Below are positions 39,051 to 47,705 of a stretch of 64,000 bases of DNA, piece by piece. Position numbers and translations under genes: made by a program. Where the stretch lies: positions 5,948,001 to 6,012,000 of the forward strand of contig NZ_CP097484.1 in assembly GCF_023546765.1 (NCBI RefSeq), in the 5' to 3' direction. The notes under the pieces are model-generated. The model was not told the DNA's origin. It ran no database searches and saw nothing but the letters and a program-made list of their open reading frames with translations. Each line of letters opens with the position of its first letter. The stretch's first letter is position 1. The stretch comes from Methylobacterium tardum. GTDB lineage: Bacteria; Pseudomonadota; Alphaproteobacteria; Rhizobiales; Beijerinckiaceae.

Positions 39051-40169
39051 ATGAGCGCCCACAGCTACCGCTTCGGCATCGAGGAGGAGTATTTCCTCGC
39101 CGATGCCGAGACCCGCGGGACGCCGCGGGGCGACCTCGCCGCCTTCCATGCGCGGGTGAAGGCGGAACTGCCCGAGACCGGGCGCGAACTGGTGGCCGCG
39201 CAGGTCGAGGTCTGCACGCCCCCGCTCACCGGCGCGCAGGCCGCGCGGGAGAACCTCGGCGGCCAGCGGGCGCAACTCGCCGGCATCGCGGCGGAGAACG
39301 GGCTCAGCCTGCTGGCCTGCGGGACCCATCCTCTGGCGCGCTGGGCCCGCCAGACCGCCACCGACGGGGCGCGGTACAAAGGGATCCTGTCGGATGTCGG
39401 CATCGCGGCCCGGCGGGCGCTGATCTGCGGGATGCACGTCCACGTCGAGGTGCCGGATCCGGGCGCGCGCATCGACCTGATGAACCGGCTGCTGCCGTTC
39501 CAGCCGCTCCTGCTCGCCTTGTCGGCGTCGTCGCCGTTCTGGCAGGGCGAGGCGACGGGGCTGATGGCCTACCGGCTGAGCGTATTCGGCGAGCTGCCGC
39601 GCACCGGTTTGCCGGAGATCTTCTCCGATGCGGCCGCCCACGCGCGGTTTGTCGACATCATGACCCGATCGGGCGCCATCGCCGACGCGAGCTTCCTGTG
39701 GTGGTCGCTGCGACCGTCGATCAAGTTTCCGACGCTGGAGCTGCGCATCGCCGATGCCTGCACGCGCCTGGACGATTCCCTCTGTCTCGCCGCCCTGTTT
39801 CGCTGCCTCGTGCGCCTGTGCGTGCGCCGGCCGGACCTCCATGCCGGTCTCGACGGCGTCTCGCGGGCCCTGGCCTCGGAGAACCTGTGGCGCGCCCAGC
39901 ACAGCGGCGTGCAGGCGACGCTGATCGACGAGGCGCGCGGCGAGGCCGTGCCCTTCGCGGAGGCGCTGGAGGCGGTCCTGGCCCTAGTGGCCGAGGATGC
40001 CGACGCGCTCGGCTGCGCCACCGATGTGGCCCGCGCCCGGGTGATCGTCGCCGAGGGGACCAGCGCGGACGGACAGATCAGGGCCTTCGAGGCGGCGCTC
40101 GCCGAGGGGAAGGACGAGCGCGCCGCCCTCGCGGCGGCCGTGGATTGGATCGCCGGCGCGGTCCGCTGA
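39051..40169 (+). CDS. Carboxylate-amine ligase YbdK (GCS2 family)
   Basis: ATP-dependent ligase related to plant-type glutamate-cysteine ligase; E. coli YbdK has weak glutamate-cysteine ligase activity. The 372 residues match the family. Visible: FGIEEEYFLAD at the start, AAQVEVCTPP, CGMHVHVEVPD with the active-site His pair, and the late arginine segment (SLRPSIKFPTLELRIADAC). The ATG at 39051 is behind GGAGACC. The physiological substrate is unknown. Confidence 0.92.
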   Translation: MSAHSYRFGIEEEYFLADAETRGTPRGDLAAFHARVKAELPETGRELVAAQVEVCTPPLTGAQAARENLGGQRAQLAGIAAENGLSLLACGTHPLARWARQTATDGARYKGILSDVGIAARRALICGMHVHVEVPDPGARIDLMNRLLPFQPLLLALSASSPFWQGEATGLMAYRLSVFGELPRTGLPEIFSDAAAHARFVDIMTRSGAIADASFLWWSLRPSIKFPTLELRIADACTRLDDSLCLAALFRCLVRLCVRRPDLHAGLDGVSRALASENLWRAQHSGVQATLIDEARGEAVPFAEALEAVLALVAEDADALGCATDVARARVIVAEGTSADGQIRAFEAALAEGKDERAALAAAVDWIAGAVR

Positions 40170-40200
40170 GGGCTGCGCACGGCTGCCGCAACCGCTCCGT

Positions 40201-40288
40201 CGTCACGAGCGGAGGGAAGTGACCCAGGGTAGCGCGACCTCGGCCATCGTCGCGCTGCCTGGATTGCTTCGCTGTGCTCGCAAGGACG
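40201..40288. repeat. Family B palindromic intergenic repeat, copy B5
   Basis: CGTCACGAGCGGAGGGAAG and TGACCCAGGG on the left; GCCTGGATTGCTTCGCTG and GCTCGCAAGGACGG on the right. It fills the gap between the convergent YbdK and der genes. Confidence 0.85.
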
Positions 40289-40304
40289 GAGAGCGGAGGC
40301 GGGG

Positions 40305-41654
40305 TCAGCCCTTGTCGAACGGGTTCTGCGAGGTCCGCAGGCTCAGCCGGATCGGCGTGCCCGGCAGGTCGAACGCCTCGCGCAGGCCGTTCACGAGGTA
40401 GCGCGTGTAGGATTTCGGCAGGGCGTTGAGCTGGTTGCCGAACAGCGCAAAATGCGGCGGCCGGCTCTTCACCTGGGTGGCGTAGCGGATCTTGATCCGC
40501 CGGCCCGAGACCGCCGGGGGCGGGTTGCGGGAGGTCGCCTCGTTCAGCCAGTCGTTGATGCGCGAGGTCGAGATGCGCCGGTCCCAGACCTCCGAGGCCT
40601 GCACCACCGCCTGCATCAGCTTGTCGACGCCGTCGCCGGCGAGGCCGGAGAGCGGCACCACCGCGACGCCGCGTACCTGCGGCAGCAGCCTTGTGCAATC
40701 CTCGCGCAGCTGCTTGAGCAGGCCCGGCTGGTCGGCGACCAGGTCCCACTTGTTCAGGCCGATCACCAGGGCGCGGCCCTCGCTCTCGGCGAGGTCGGCG
40801 ATGGTGAGATCCTGCTTCTCGAACGGGATCGTGGCGTCGAGGAGCACCACCACCACCTCGGCGAAGCGCACGGCGCGCAACCCGTCCGAGACCGCCAACT
40901 TCTCCAGCTTGTCGTCGATCCGGGCGCGGCGGCGCATCCCGGCGGTGTCGTGGAGCTTGATGCGGCGCCCGCGCCACTCCCAGTCCAAAGAAATCGAGTC
41001 GCGGGTGATGCCGGCCTCGGGGCCGACGAGCAGGCGGTCCTCGCCGAGCATGCGGTTGATCAGCGTCGACTTGCCGGCATTCGGGCGGCCGACGATCGCG
41101 ACCTTCAGGGAGCGGCCGCCGGGGGCGTCCGCGTCCTCCTCCTCATCGTCGTCGCGCTGGGGCAGGGCCCCCTTGAGCGCCTCGTGCAATTCGCCCAGGC
41201 CCTCGCCGTGCTCGGCCGAGAACGGGATCGGGTCGCCGAGCCCGAGGGTGAAGGCCTCGTAGGCGCCGGCGAGCCCCGCGCCGCCCTCGGCCTTGTTGGC
41301 GATCAGGATCACCGGGCAGCCGGCGCGGCGCACCAGCTCGGCGAAGGGCTGGTCAGCCGGCAGCACGCCGGCGCGGGCGTCGATCACGAACAGCACCACG
41401 TCGGCGGCGAGGATCGCCGCCTCGGTCTGCATCCGCATCCGGCCGGTGAGGGTCGCGGCGTCGGCCTCCTCGAGGCCGGCGGTGTCGATCACCCGAAACT
41501 GAAGGCCGCCGAACGCGACGTCGCCCTCGCGCCGGTCGCGGGTGACGCCCGGGCGATCGTCGACCAGCGCGAGCTTCTTGCCCACGAGACGGTTGAACAG
41601 GGTCGACTTGCCGACGTTCGGCCTCCCGACGATGGCGACGGTCGGCATATCCAT
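40305..41654 (-). CDS. der: Ribosome biogenesis GTPase Der (EngA)
   Basis: Double-GTPase needed for 50S subunit maturation. In 449 residues both G domains are complete: [12 protein letters not shown] (8-19) with DRPGVTRDR and [16 protein letters not shown] (about 190) with GITRDS, DTAG and NKWD. The KH-like C-terminal domain ends [22 protein letters not shown]. It lies 28 bases after the TPR-like membrane protein gene on the same strand, so the two are probably cotranscribed. Confidence 0.98.
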   Translation of the reverse strand: MDMPTVAIVGRPNVGKSTLFNRLVGKKLALVDDRPGVTRDRREGDVAFGGLQFRVIDTAGLEEADAATLTGRMRMQTEAAILAADVVLFVIDARAGVLPADQPFAELVRRAGCPVILIANKAEGGAGLAGAYEAFTLGLGDPIPFSAEHGEGLGELHEALKGALPQRDDDEEEDADAPGGRSLKVAIVGRPNAGKSTLINRMLGEDRLLVGPEAGITRDSISLDWEWRGRRIKLHDTAGMRRRARIDDKLEKLAVSDGLRAVRFAEVVVVLLDATIPFEKQDLTIADLAESEGRALVIGLNKWDLVADQPGLLKQLREDCTRLLPQVRGVAVVPLSGLAGDGVDKLMQAVVQASEVWDRRISTSRINDWLNEATSRNPPPAVSGRRIKIRYATQVKSRPPHFALFGNQLNALPKSYTRYLVNGLREAFDLPGTPIRLSLRTSQNPFDKG

Positions 41655-41682
41655 GGTGGTTCTCGAACAGTCAGAAGTGAAA

Positions 41683-42393
41683 TCAGCGCGTGATCGGCGG
41701 GGGCGGCGCGGCGGCCTCGGGCTTGGCCTCGGTGACCGTGACGGGGCCGCCCGCGACGATCGCCGCGTAGACCTCGATGCGCTCGCGCAGGTTCCGCGGG
41801 GTGTCGGGATCGGCCACGATCTGGTCGAACCAGCGGCCGGCCTCCTCGTAATCGCCCTTCTTCAGGGCGGCGAGGCCGAGCATCTCGCGGGCGGTGTGGC
41901 GGAACGGCGTGCCGGCAGCCAGTCCCTGAAGGTTGGCGAGCGCCGGGTCCGGGTTCGGCCCGTCGAGGCGCAGCAACGCGGCGCGCAGGCGCGCAAGATC
42001 GCGCAGGCCATCGCCGAGGCCGGTATCGTCGGCGAGCTTGTCGAACTCCGCGGCCCCCGCCGCGGCGTCGCGCTTGCCGGTCTCGGCAGCCGACCGGAAC
42101 CGGGCGAGCAGGCGGTAGCCCGCCGGGCCCTGCGCCTCCAGGGCGTCGAACACCTTGTCGGCCTCCGCGACCTTGCCGTCCTTGGCGAGGCGGTTGGCAT
42201 CGTCGAACTGCACCGAGGCGGTCTCTGCGGCCGCGCGCTGCTGGTTCTGCCAGTAGCGCCAGCCCGCGACGCCCGCCACCACGAGCACGGCGAGCGCGAT
42301 GATCACGCCGCTGTAGCGCTTCCAGATCTGGAGGATCCGGTCGCGGCGGTAATCCTCGTCGACCTCGCGAAGGAACTCGTTGTTCTCGGCCAT
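41683..42393 (-). CDS. Membrane-anchored TPR-like protein (YfgM/DUF2659 type)
   Basis: 236-residue protein with one N-terminal membrane anchor ([21 protein letters not shown], about 28-48) and a helical-repeat periplasmic domain, as in YfgM, the ancillary SecYEG/periplasmic chaperone factor. Typical features: [13 protein letters not shown] before the anchor, then A/L-rich helix pairs ([45 protein letters not shown]). Upstream of der on the same strand; in many proteobacteria bamB lies between them, but here it does not. Confidence 0.88.
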   Translation of the reverse strand: MAENNEFLREVDEDYRRDRILQIWKRYSGVIIALAVLVVAGVAGWRYWQNQQRAAAETASVQFDDANRLAKDGKVAEADKVFDALEAQGPAGYRLLARFRSAAETGKRDAAAGAAEFDKLADDTGLGDGLRDLARLRAALLRLDGPNPDPALANLQGLAAGTPFRHTAREMLGLAALKKGDYEEAGRWFDQIVADPDTPRNLRERIEVYAAIVAGGPVTVTEAKPEAAAPPPPITR

Positions 42394-42498
42394 TATATCC
42401 CGGCCCGCCTGTATCGGCGCGCCACCTCGTACCTCGATCGGGCCCCGCGCCTAACACACGGGCGCCGGGTTGGCGACAGCGGTGTCTCTGGCCGTGGC

Positions 42499-43107
42499 TC
42501 AGGCCGTCCCCGGCCAGACCGGCACGCCGATCACCGGATAGTGCAGGTAGCGGGCGAAGACGAACCACGCGGCCGTGCCGATCACCAATGCCAGGATGTC
42601 GTTGCGCCAGCCATGGGGCGCAACCGCCGGGCCGGCGTGCTGGGCGACGACGGCGCCTGGGGCGAGCGCCCGGCGCTTGGCGCTGATCCGCGCCGAGACC
42701 GCCCAGGCCAGGAAGCCGCCGAACAGCAGGATCGAGCCGAGATCGCCGTTGGCCAGGAGATGCGCGGTCGCCCAGATCTTCACGGCGAGCAGCATCGGGT
42801 GCTTGGCCTTGGCGCGGATATGACCCGGCAGGTAGGCGGCCGCGAGGCAGACGAAGGCCAGCCAGACCAGGGTCAGGGCGAGGTGGCGCGTCCAGACCGG
42901 CGGGTCCCAGACCGGGATGTAGCCGGTCAGCCGGTAATCGTGGAAGCCGACCCCGATCAGCACCAATCCGAGCAGCGACAGGGCCGTGTAGCCGAGCTTG
43001 TAGCGGCTCTCACCGATCCGGCCGACGATCGCGGCGCGCCGGTTGCGGGCCATCGAGAAGGCATGCGTGCCGAGGAACAGCACGAGCCCGAGGATCAGGA
43101 GAACCAT
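42499..43107 (-). CDS. NnrU family membrane protein
   Basis: Polytopic membrane protein of the NnrU family, first linked to nitrite/nitric oxide reduction and related to isoprenoid-type 15-cis-zeta-carotene isomerase. From the ATG at 43107 it has 202 residues with about six hydrophobic helices, beginning VLLILGLVLFLGTHAFSM with the family His. Conserved blocks: GESRYKLGYTALSLLGLVLI, RHLALTLVWLAFV, KHPMLLAVKIWATAHLLANGD. A twelve-codon upstream extension is possible but unconserved. No denitrification genes are nearby. Confidence 0.9.
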   Translation of the reverse strand: MVLLILGLVLFLGTHAFSMARNRRAAIVGRIGESRYKLGYTALSLLGLVLIGVGFHDYRLTGYIPVWDPPVWTRHLALTLVWLAFVCLAAAYLPGHIRAKAKHPMLLAVKIWATAHLLANGDLGSILLFGGFLAWAVSARISAKRRALAPGAVVAQHAGPAVAPHGWRNDILALVIGTAAWFVFARYLHYPVIGVPVWPGTA

Positions 43108-43243
43108 GGGAGACTCTTGGACGGGCCAGTGGAGTGCAAGCACTCTGTAATGGTTCTCAAGCGAATCTCGCCCTGTTTGTCCAGGCGTGGCCGGGACGCA
43201 GCCGGGTGGCGGCCATGGGCGTGGCGGATCGGATCATCCGGGA

Positions 43244-44464
43244 GTGGCCCTCGCCTCTCCCTCCCTCCCCCGCAAAGGGGGAGGGAGGACGTCGCGCTTC
43301 GCATGTGCGGCACTGCTGATCCTGACCGTCTTACCCCTCCCGGCCCGGGCCGCCTCCGATCCCCCGCTCTCGGCCCTGACCCTCGTCGGGCCGCCGACGA
43401 TCGTCTTCAAGGCGGGCCGCGACGCCTGCGACGGGGCCGATGTGCCGGATGCGCCGGCCCGCGCCTTCCGCGATGCGTCGGGCGCGGTGGCGGTCTTCGG
43501 CCTGCATTACCGCAACCGGGCGCTGCGGGGCCCAAATCTCGGCCAGCTCAAGCTCGACTGCACGGTGGTGCTGGATTCCGGCGAGAAATCCGATCCGGCC
43601 CTCTACGACGACCGGTCCTGGATCACCGCCACCTGGACCGAGGACGGCAGCCACGTGGCCGCGCTGCTCCACCACGAGTACCAGGCCAACGAGCATCCCG
43701 GCCGCTGCCCGGCCGGGACCTACATGGCCTGCTGGTACAACACGATCACGGCGGCCGCCTCGGCGGATGGGGGGCGCAGCTTCACGCGGAAGGCTCCGCC
43801 GGTCGTCGTGGCCGGCGCCCCGTTCCGGCAGGAGGTCGACCAGGGCCGGCATCGGGGCTTCTTCAACCCGTCCAACATCGTCGCGGACGGGCGCTGGCGC
43901 TACTTCCTCGCCTCGACCACGGGCTGGACCCGCCCCGGCAGCGACCAGGAGGCGGGGGTCTGCCTGTTCCGCAGCGACGAGCCCGCCGACCCGGCCCGCT
44001 GGCGTGCCTGGACCGGCACCGGCTTCGGCGCAGCCTTCCCGGACCCGTATCTGGCCACCCGCCCGAACCCGGCTACCTGCCGGCCGGTCGGACCATTCCC
44101 GGGGCCGGTGGGCGCCGTGGTCCGCCACCGGGGCTCGGGCGCCTGGATCGCCGTGTTCATGGCCAAGGCGGGTGAGGGGTTTCCGCGCTCCGGCTTCTAC
44201 TGGACGTCCTCGCGCGACCTGATCACCTGGGACAGCCCGCGCCTGCTCGTGGAGGGCGCCACCCTCTACGACGACCCCTGCACGGCGGCGGCCCCGCTCA
44301 TTGCCTATCCGTCACTCCTCGATCCGGACGCCAAAGGGCGCAACTTCGGCGATGTCGGCGATACGGCGCTCCTGACCTACGCGAGCCTGCGCATCGAGGG
44401 CTGCACCATCACCTCCGACCGGGACCTGATCCGCCGCCCGGTGGCGATCCGGGTCTGGCCCTGA
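43244..44464 (+). CDS. Large exported protein, possible beta-propeller, unknown function
   Basis: I do not recognise the family. The mature part (about 370 residues) begins after a signal-like segment (FACAALLILTVLPLPARA). It has repeated aromatic/Asp strands such as DDRSWITATWTEDGSHVAAL, DGRWRYFLASTTGWTRPG and GSGAWIAVFMAKAGE, reminiscent of sialidase- or glycosidase-like propellers, with several Cys. The start is uncertain: the frame is open to a GTG at 43187, and I use the GTG at 43244. No in-frame start lies closer to the signal segment, and a 29-base palindrome (43259-43287) lies in between, so the N-terminus may be damaged or mispredicted. Confidence 0.68.
   Translation: MALASPSLPRKGGGRTSRFACAALLILTVLPLPARAASDPPLSALTLVGPPTIVFKAGRDACDGADVPDAPARAFRDASGAVAVFGLHYRNRALRGPNLGQLKLDCTVVLDSGEKSDPALYDDRSWITATWTEDGSHVAALLHHEYQANEHPGRCPAGTYMACWYNTITAAASADGGRSFTRKAPPVVVAGAPFRQEVDQGRHRGFFNPSNIVADGRWRYFLASTTGWTRPGSDQEAGVCLFRSDEPADPARWRAWTGTGFGAAFPDPYLATRPNPATCRPVGPFPGPVGAVVRHRGSGAWIAVFMAKAGEGFPRSGFYWTSSRDLITWDSPRLLVEGATLYDDPCTAAAPLIAYPSLLDPDAKGRNFGDVGDTALLTYASLRIEGCTITSDRDLIRRPVAIRVWP
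43259..43287. repeat. Perfect C/G-run hairpin
   Basis: CCTCCCTCCCCC, loop GCAAA, GGGGGAGGGAGG: a twelve-base-pair perfect stem. Elements of this CTCCC/GGGAG type with a GCAAA or TTTGC loop are common between genes in Rhizobiales and other bacteria. Here it lies at the presumed 5' end of the exported-protein gene. Confidence 0.75.
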
Positions 44465-44577
44465 TCCGCCTCGACCGAGACCAGCCCACCGCGTCAGGTC
44501 GGCCGCATCCTCTCCGACCAGACCGCTGTCGCCAACGTCGTGGACGCGATGATCGCCGACGCCGATCGCACGCGGCT

Positions 44578-44799
44578 CTACTGATCGATCGGGCCCGGCG
44601 ACAGCCAGGACGGCGCACCGGCCTCGGCCGTGCCCATGGGCAGGCCGATCCGCTGGCAGAGCACGGTTCCGAGAGTCACGCTCAGCATCAGCGCAGTGGC
44701 CGAGAGCAGGAATGTGGTCGCCCGGGCGTAGGGGCGTCCGACATGAATCAGCACGCAGCCGAAGGAGAAGATCGCGAGGGCCTGGAGCAGATGCTGCAC
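44578..44799 (-). CDS. Small two-helix membrane protein, unknown function
   Basis: 73 residues with two hydrophobic segments (LLQALAIFSFGCVLIHVG and ATTFLLSATALMLSVTLGTVL) and a short polar tail; no recognised family. The hydrophobic pattern and start at an ATG favour a real gene, but no strong ribosome-binding site is seen. It is divergent from the pentad-repeat gene at 44928. Confidence 0.5.
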   Translation of the reverse strand: MQHLLQALAIFSFGCVLIHVGRPYARATTFLLSATALMLSVTLGTVLCQRIGLPMGTAEAGAPSWLSPGPIDQ

Positions 44800-44927
44800 G
44801 GAAAGGCTCCGTTCTGGCCGCGGATGCGCGGTCCGGGTCGGTGGTCAGCCTCCGCCCTCGGCGTGAAAACGCGGTTAAGGTCGGGTATAGGGATCGTTCC
44901 GACGGACGGATCGCGAGAGGATCCCGC

Positions 44928-45221
44928 ATGAGCGCATCGAGGGTTCCGGAGGAAGCCGACGGCCACGCGGCTGCGGCTGGACCACCCCGCGACACCGCCG
45001 TGCTCGGGGCGGGTGCCGTCGGGGCCGGAACGGTGGGAGCCTCGGCCCTGGGCGCCCTCGCGGTCGGGGTTGCGGCCATCGGGGCGGTCGCGCTGGGCGC
45101 CTTCGCGATCGGCCGCCTCTCGGTGGGCCGCGCCCGGGTCGAGTCCCTTCAGGTCGGATCCTTGGACATCGACACGCTGACGGTGCGGTCGCTCCGCCTG
45201 CCGGACCGTGATCGCGACTGA
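44928..45221 (+). CDS. Pentad-repeat Gly/Ala-rich protein, unknown function
   Basis: 97-residue protein with an exact five-residue period. From residue 26 to 91 every fifth residue is Leu, Val or Ile (fourteen in a row), and the next residue is Gly in ten of the first eleven units (units such as AVGAG, ALGAL, AIGAV, QVGSL, TVRSL). The first half is small and hydrophobic, the last four units are polar. This spacing suits a narrow beta-helix like the pentapeptide-repeat proteins, although the usual A-N/D-L-x-x signature is absent; a Gly-rich membrane segment is the alternative. The ATG at 44928 follows GAGAGGATCCC. The gene at 45280 follows closely and may be cotranscribed. Confidence 0.65.
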   Translation: MSASRVPEEADGHAAAAGPPRDTAVLGAGAVGAGTVGASALGALAVGVAAIGAVALGAFAIGRLSVGRARVESLQVGSLDIDTLTVRSLRLPDRDRD

Positions 45222-45279
45222 GGCGCGCGGCCGGCGCCGCCTGTCGCGCCGGCCCGAACCGCGTGGACAGGAGGATGCG

Positions 45280-45540
45280 ATGACCGAACCGAAACCGCCC
45301 TTCCGCCCGACCGAGGCGGTGGACGTCCTCGGCGAGACCGCGGGCGATTTCGTCCTGCCGCTCTGCCTGCCGAAGCCCAGCCTGCTGATCGGCGAGGATC
45401 TCGCCGTCGTCGTGCTCGATACGATCCACGGCCAGCGGGTCGGCCTGCCCCTCAGCCTGCAGGGCGCCGCGGATCTGCACGCGGTGCTGGGCGAAGCCCT
45501 GCGGCTGCTCCAGGCGCGGGACGGGGGCTCGGTCCAGTGA
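45280..45540 (+). CDS. Small conserved-looking protein, unknown function
   Basis: 86 residues starting at an ATG with a strong GACAGGAGGATG ribosome-binding site. The sequence is mixed alpha/beta (DFVLPLCLPKPSLLIGEDLAVVVLDT, then a final helix ADLHAVLGEALRLLQARD), with no signal or membrane segment. I do not recognise it. The start site and composition make it a real gene; it lies 58 bases after the pentad-repeat gene. Confidence 0.6.
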   Translation: MTEPKPPFRPTEAVDVLGETAGDFVLPLCLPKPSLLIGEDLAVVVLDTIHGQRVGLPLSLQGAADLHAVLGEALRLLQARDGGSVQ

Positions 45541-45642
45541 CGCGTGCGGCTGCCGAAGCGACGATCCGGCGGCGCCCCGCACGCTAAGGCTTCGTTGAGG
45601 CGGGAAGCGTAACCAGAGCGCGAACCTTCCGCGTGGCGGCTG

Positions 45643-46410
45643 ATGCGCGCTCCGTTCCTCCTGCTGCTGCTGGTCTGCGCCGCGCCCGCGCAGGCGCGGC
45701 CCGCGACCTTCCTGGCGGTGCACGCCTTGGGCATGGCCGCCCTGCCGCCGGTGCCGCCGAGTGCGGCGCCCGTGCCGGCCGCGGATGCGCGCGCCCGCTT
45801 CCTGCCACTGATCGCCCGCGAGGCGGCCGGGACCGGTCTGCCGCTGGCGGTGGCCGACGCCGTCGCGCGGATCGAGAGCGGCTACGATCCCACCGTGGTG
45901 GGCAGCGTCGGCGAGGTCGGGCTCATGCAGGTGCGGCCCACCACGGCGGCGATGCTCGGCTTCCGCGGCACCGTCGCGGAACTGGCGGCGCCGGAGATCA
46001 ACGTGCGCTACGGGGTACGCTACCTCGCCGAGGCGTGGCGCCGGGCCGACGGTGATCTCTGCCGCGCCCTGATGAAGTACCGGGCCGGACACGGGTCCGA
46101 GGTGATGTCGCCCCTGTCGCAGCTCTACTGCGCCCGCGCCCAGGCGATCCTCGCCGATCCCGAGGCGCGGGTCGCCCACGCGAGTCCGCGCCCGGCCGGG
46201 CCGATCCGTTTCGCCGCCGGAGCGTCAGCCGCCGTGCATCGGGAACGGGCGGATCCCGTGCCGGCAACGCCGCGCTCGTTCTGGGAGGCGCACCGGGCGC
46301 GGATCGCCCGGCTCAACGCCGCCGTGGTGGCGCGCTGGCGCGCCCGCGGCTGGAGCGCCGAGAGGCCGCCCGCCGCGGCAGATCCGTCCGCCGATCCCGC
46401 CGGCGGCTGA
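45643..46410 (+). CDS. Lytic transglycosylase (SLT domain)
   Basis: Periplasmic muramidase that cleaves peptidoglycan strands with formation of 1,6-anhydro ends. In 255 residues: signal peptide to about 19 (LLLLLVCAAPAQA), then the SLT fold with the catalytic Glu in ARIESGY (about 83), GEVGLMQVRPTTAAMLG, NVRYGVRYLAE and LMKYRAGHG. The tail after residue 165 is Ala/Pro-rich and probably disordered. Converges with yedK, 19 bases apart. Confidence 0.92.
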   Translation: MRAPFLLLLLVCAAPAQARPATFLAVHALGMAALPPVPPSAAPVPAADARARFLPLIAREAAGTGLPLAVADAVARIESGYDPTVVGSVGEVGLMQVRPTTAAMLGFRGTVAELAAPEINVRYGVRYLAEAWRRADGDLCRALMKYRAGHGSEVMSPLSQLYCARAQAILADPEARVAHASPRPAGPIRFAAGASAAVHRERADPVPATPRSFWEAHRARIARLNAAVVARWRARGWSAERPPAAADPSADPAGG

Positions 46411-46429
46411 CGCGGACGGGCTGCCCCGT

Positions 46430-47098
46430 TCAAGCCTCGTCGTCGATCCCGGGCCCGTCCGACCGCGCGCCGCGGGCCACCTCGCGCATCGCGTCGTCCG
46501 GCAGGGGACGCTGCAACCGGAGCGCCTCGGCGGTGGGCGCTTCGAGCCAGGTCGCCCATTCCTCCGGTTTGGTCAGCAGCACCGGCATCGCCTTCGGATG
46601 GACCGGGCCGACGACGCCGTTCGCGTCCGTGGTAAGGAAGGCGAACACCCGGTGCTCCTGCGCCACCCGATCGGGGTTCTCGCGCTTGGTCCCTCGAACG
46701 CCCGTCCAGGGCCGCCAGATGCCCGCGAAGGCGAAGAGCGGCCGCTCCTCATCGAGGGCGAACCAGACCGGCGTCTTGCGCGGCTTGGTATCGGCGTACT
46801 CGCTGAAGGCGGTGACCGGCACGAGGCAGCGATGGGCCGGCCCGAGCCAGGGGCGCCAGTGCGGGCTCGCCGTGTTGCGCACGTTGGTGACGGGCTGTTC
46901 GCCGAACGCCTTCGGCCCCGGCATGCCCCAGCGCATCATCGCGAGGTCCCGGCCGGCTGCGCCGGTGTGCACCACCGGCGCCAGCTGGTCGGGAAAGATC
47001 GCCGGCAGCGGCGGCAGGTTGCCGGTGTGGTCCTCCGCAATCCCGAAGGCCCGGCGCAGCTCCGCGGGTCCGGTGCGCAGGCTGTAGAGGTTGCACAT
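46430..47098 (-). CDS. yedK: SOS response-associated (HMCES/YedK) protein
   Basis: Protects abasic sites in single-stranded DNA by forming a stable thiazolidine cross-link through its N-terminal Cys. The 222 residues begin MCNLYS, with Cys 2 exposed after Met removal. Further motifs: RWGMPGP, NVRNTASPHW (conserved Asn/Arg), RCLVPVTAFSEY (catalytic Glu), FAFAGIWRPW and HPKAMPVLL with the active-site His. Stands alone, with no imuB/dnaE2 cassette nearby. Confidence 0.95.
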   Translation of the reverse strand: MCNLYSLRTGPAELRRAFGIAEDHTGNLPPLPAIFPDQLAPVVHTGAAGRDLAMMRWGMPGPKAFGEQPVTNVRNTASPHWRPWLGPAHRCLVPVTAFSEYADTKPRKTPVWFALDEERPLFAFAGIWRPWTGVRGTKRENPDRVAQEHRVFAFLTTDANGVVGPVHPKAMPVLLTKPEEWATWLEAPTAEALRLQRPLPDDAMREVARGARSDGPGIDDEA

Positions 47099-47186
47099 CG
47101 TGATCCCGGACGGTTCGCCCGGCGCCCAGCCGCGCCGCGCGACCGCGTATACACGTTCTCCGCGATCCGGTGCGGGTGGCCGGCCG

Positions 47187-47705
47187 TCAGCCCGTGCCGG
47201 GCAGGTGAATTGTCCAGGGATCCGCGAAGACGTGTTCCTCGAGGTTCGCGCCCGGCCCGCCGCGGTCGATCACGACGAAATCCTGGCTGGCCCCGAACGG
47301 CGTCAGCACGCCGTGCCACGTGCCGCGGGCGTAGCAGATTCCCTGGCGGGGTGCGGTGACGAAGGCCTGGGGCCGGCCGGGCCGGCCATCCGCGTCCGGG
47401 CAGACCACGACCAGGAACGGGGCGGCGCTCAAGGGGACGAAGGCCTGCGCGCCGAGGGGATGCCGCTCGACCAGGGTCAGGCGCAGCGGCAGCGGGTAGG
47501 GCTGCGCCTCGACCAGCCCGATCACCGTGCGGGCCCCGTCGCCGACGACCTCGATCGCGGCGAGATCGTGAAAGCGGCGCGCCATGCCGGCATTCATCGG
47601 GCGCGGCGCGGTGCCGGCGGTGTCGATCACCTGCCCGAACGGCGCGAAGGCTTCGGCCGTCAGCGGCCGGGCCGTGACAGAGCGGGTGGCCGGCTGCGCG
47701 CTCAT
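47187..47705 (-). CDS. allA: Ureidoglycolate lyase AllA
   Basis: Cupin-fold lyase that splits ureidoglycolate into glyoxylate and urea at the end of purine/allantoin degradation. The 172 residues match AllA. Family blocks: LTAEAFAPFGQVID, ERHPLGAQAFVPL (metal-site His/Gln), VCPDADGRP and ICYARGTWHGVLTP. Its ATG overlaps the stop of the preceding allE by four bases, so translation is coupled. Confidence 0.93.
   Translation of the reverse strand: MSAQPATRSVTARPLTAEAFAPFGQVIDTAGTAPRPMNAGMARRFHDLAAIEVVGDGARTVIGLVEAQPYPLPLRLTLVERHPLGAQAFVPLSAAPFLVVVCPDADGRPGRPQAFVTAPRQGICYARGTWHGVLTPFGASQDFVVIDRGGPGANLEEHVFADPWTIHLPGTG

Noticed and set aside
44312..45079. 255-codon minus-strand open frame across the small membrane gene
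   Set aside because: It is Ala/Pro/Arg-rich, runs antisense to three plausible genes and has no domain.
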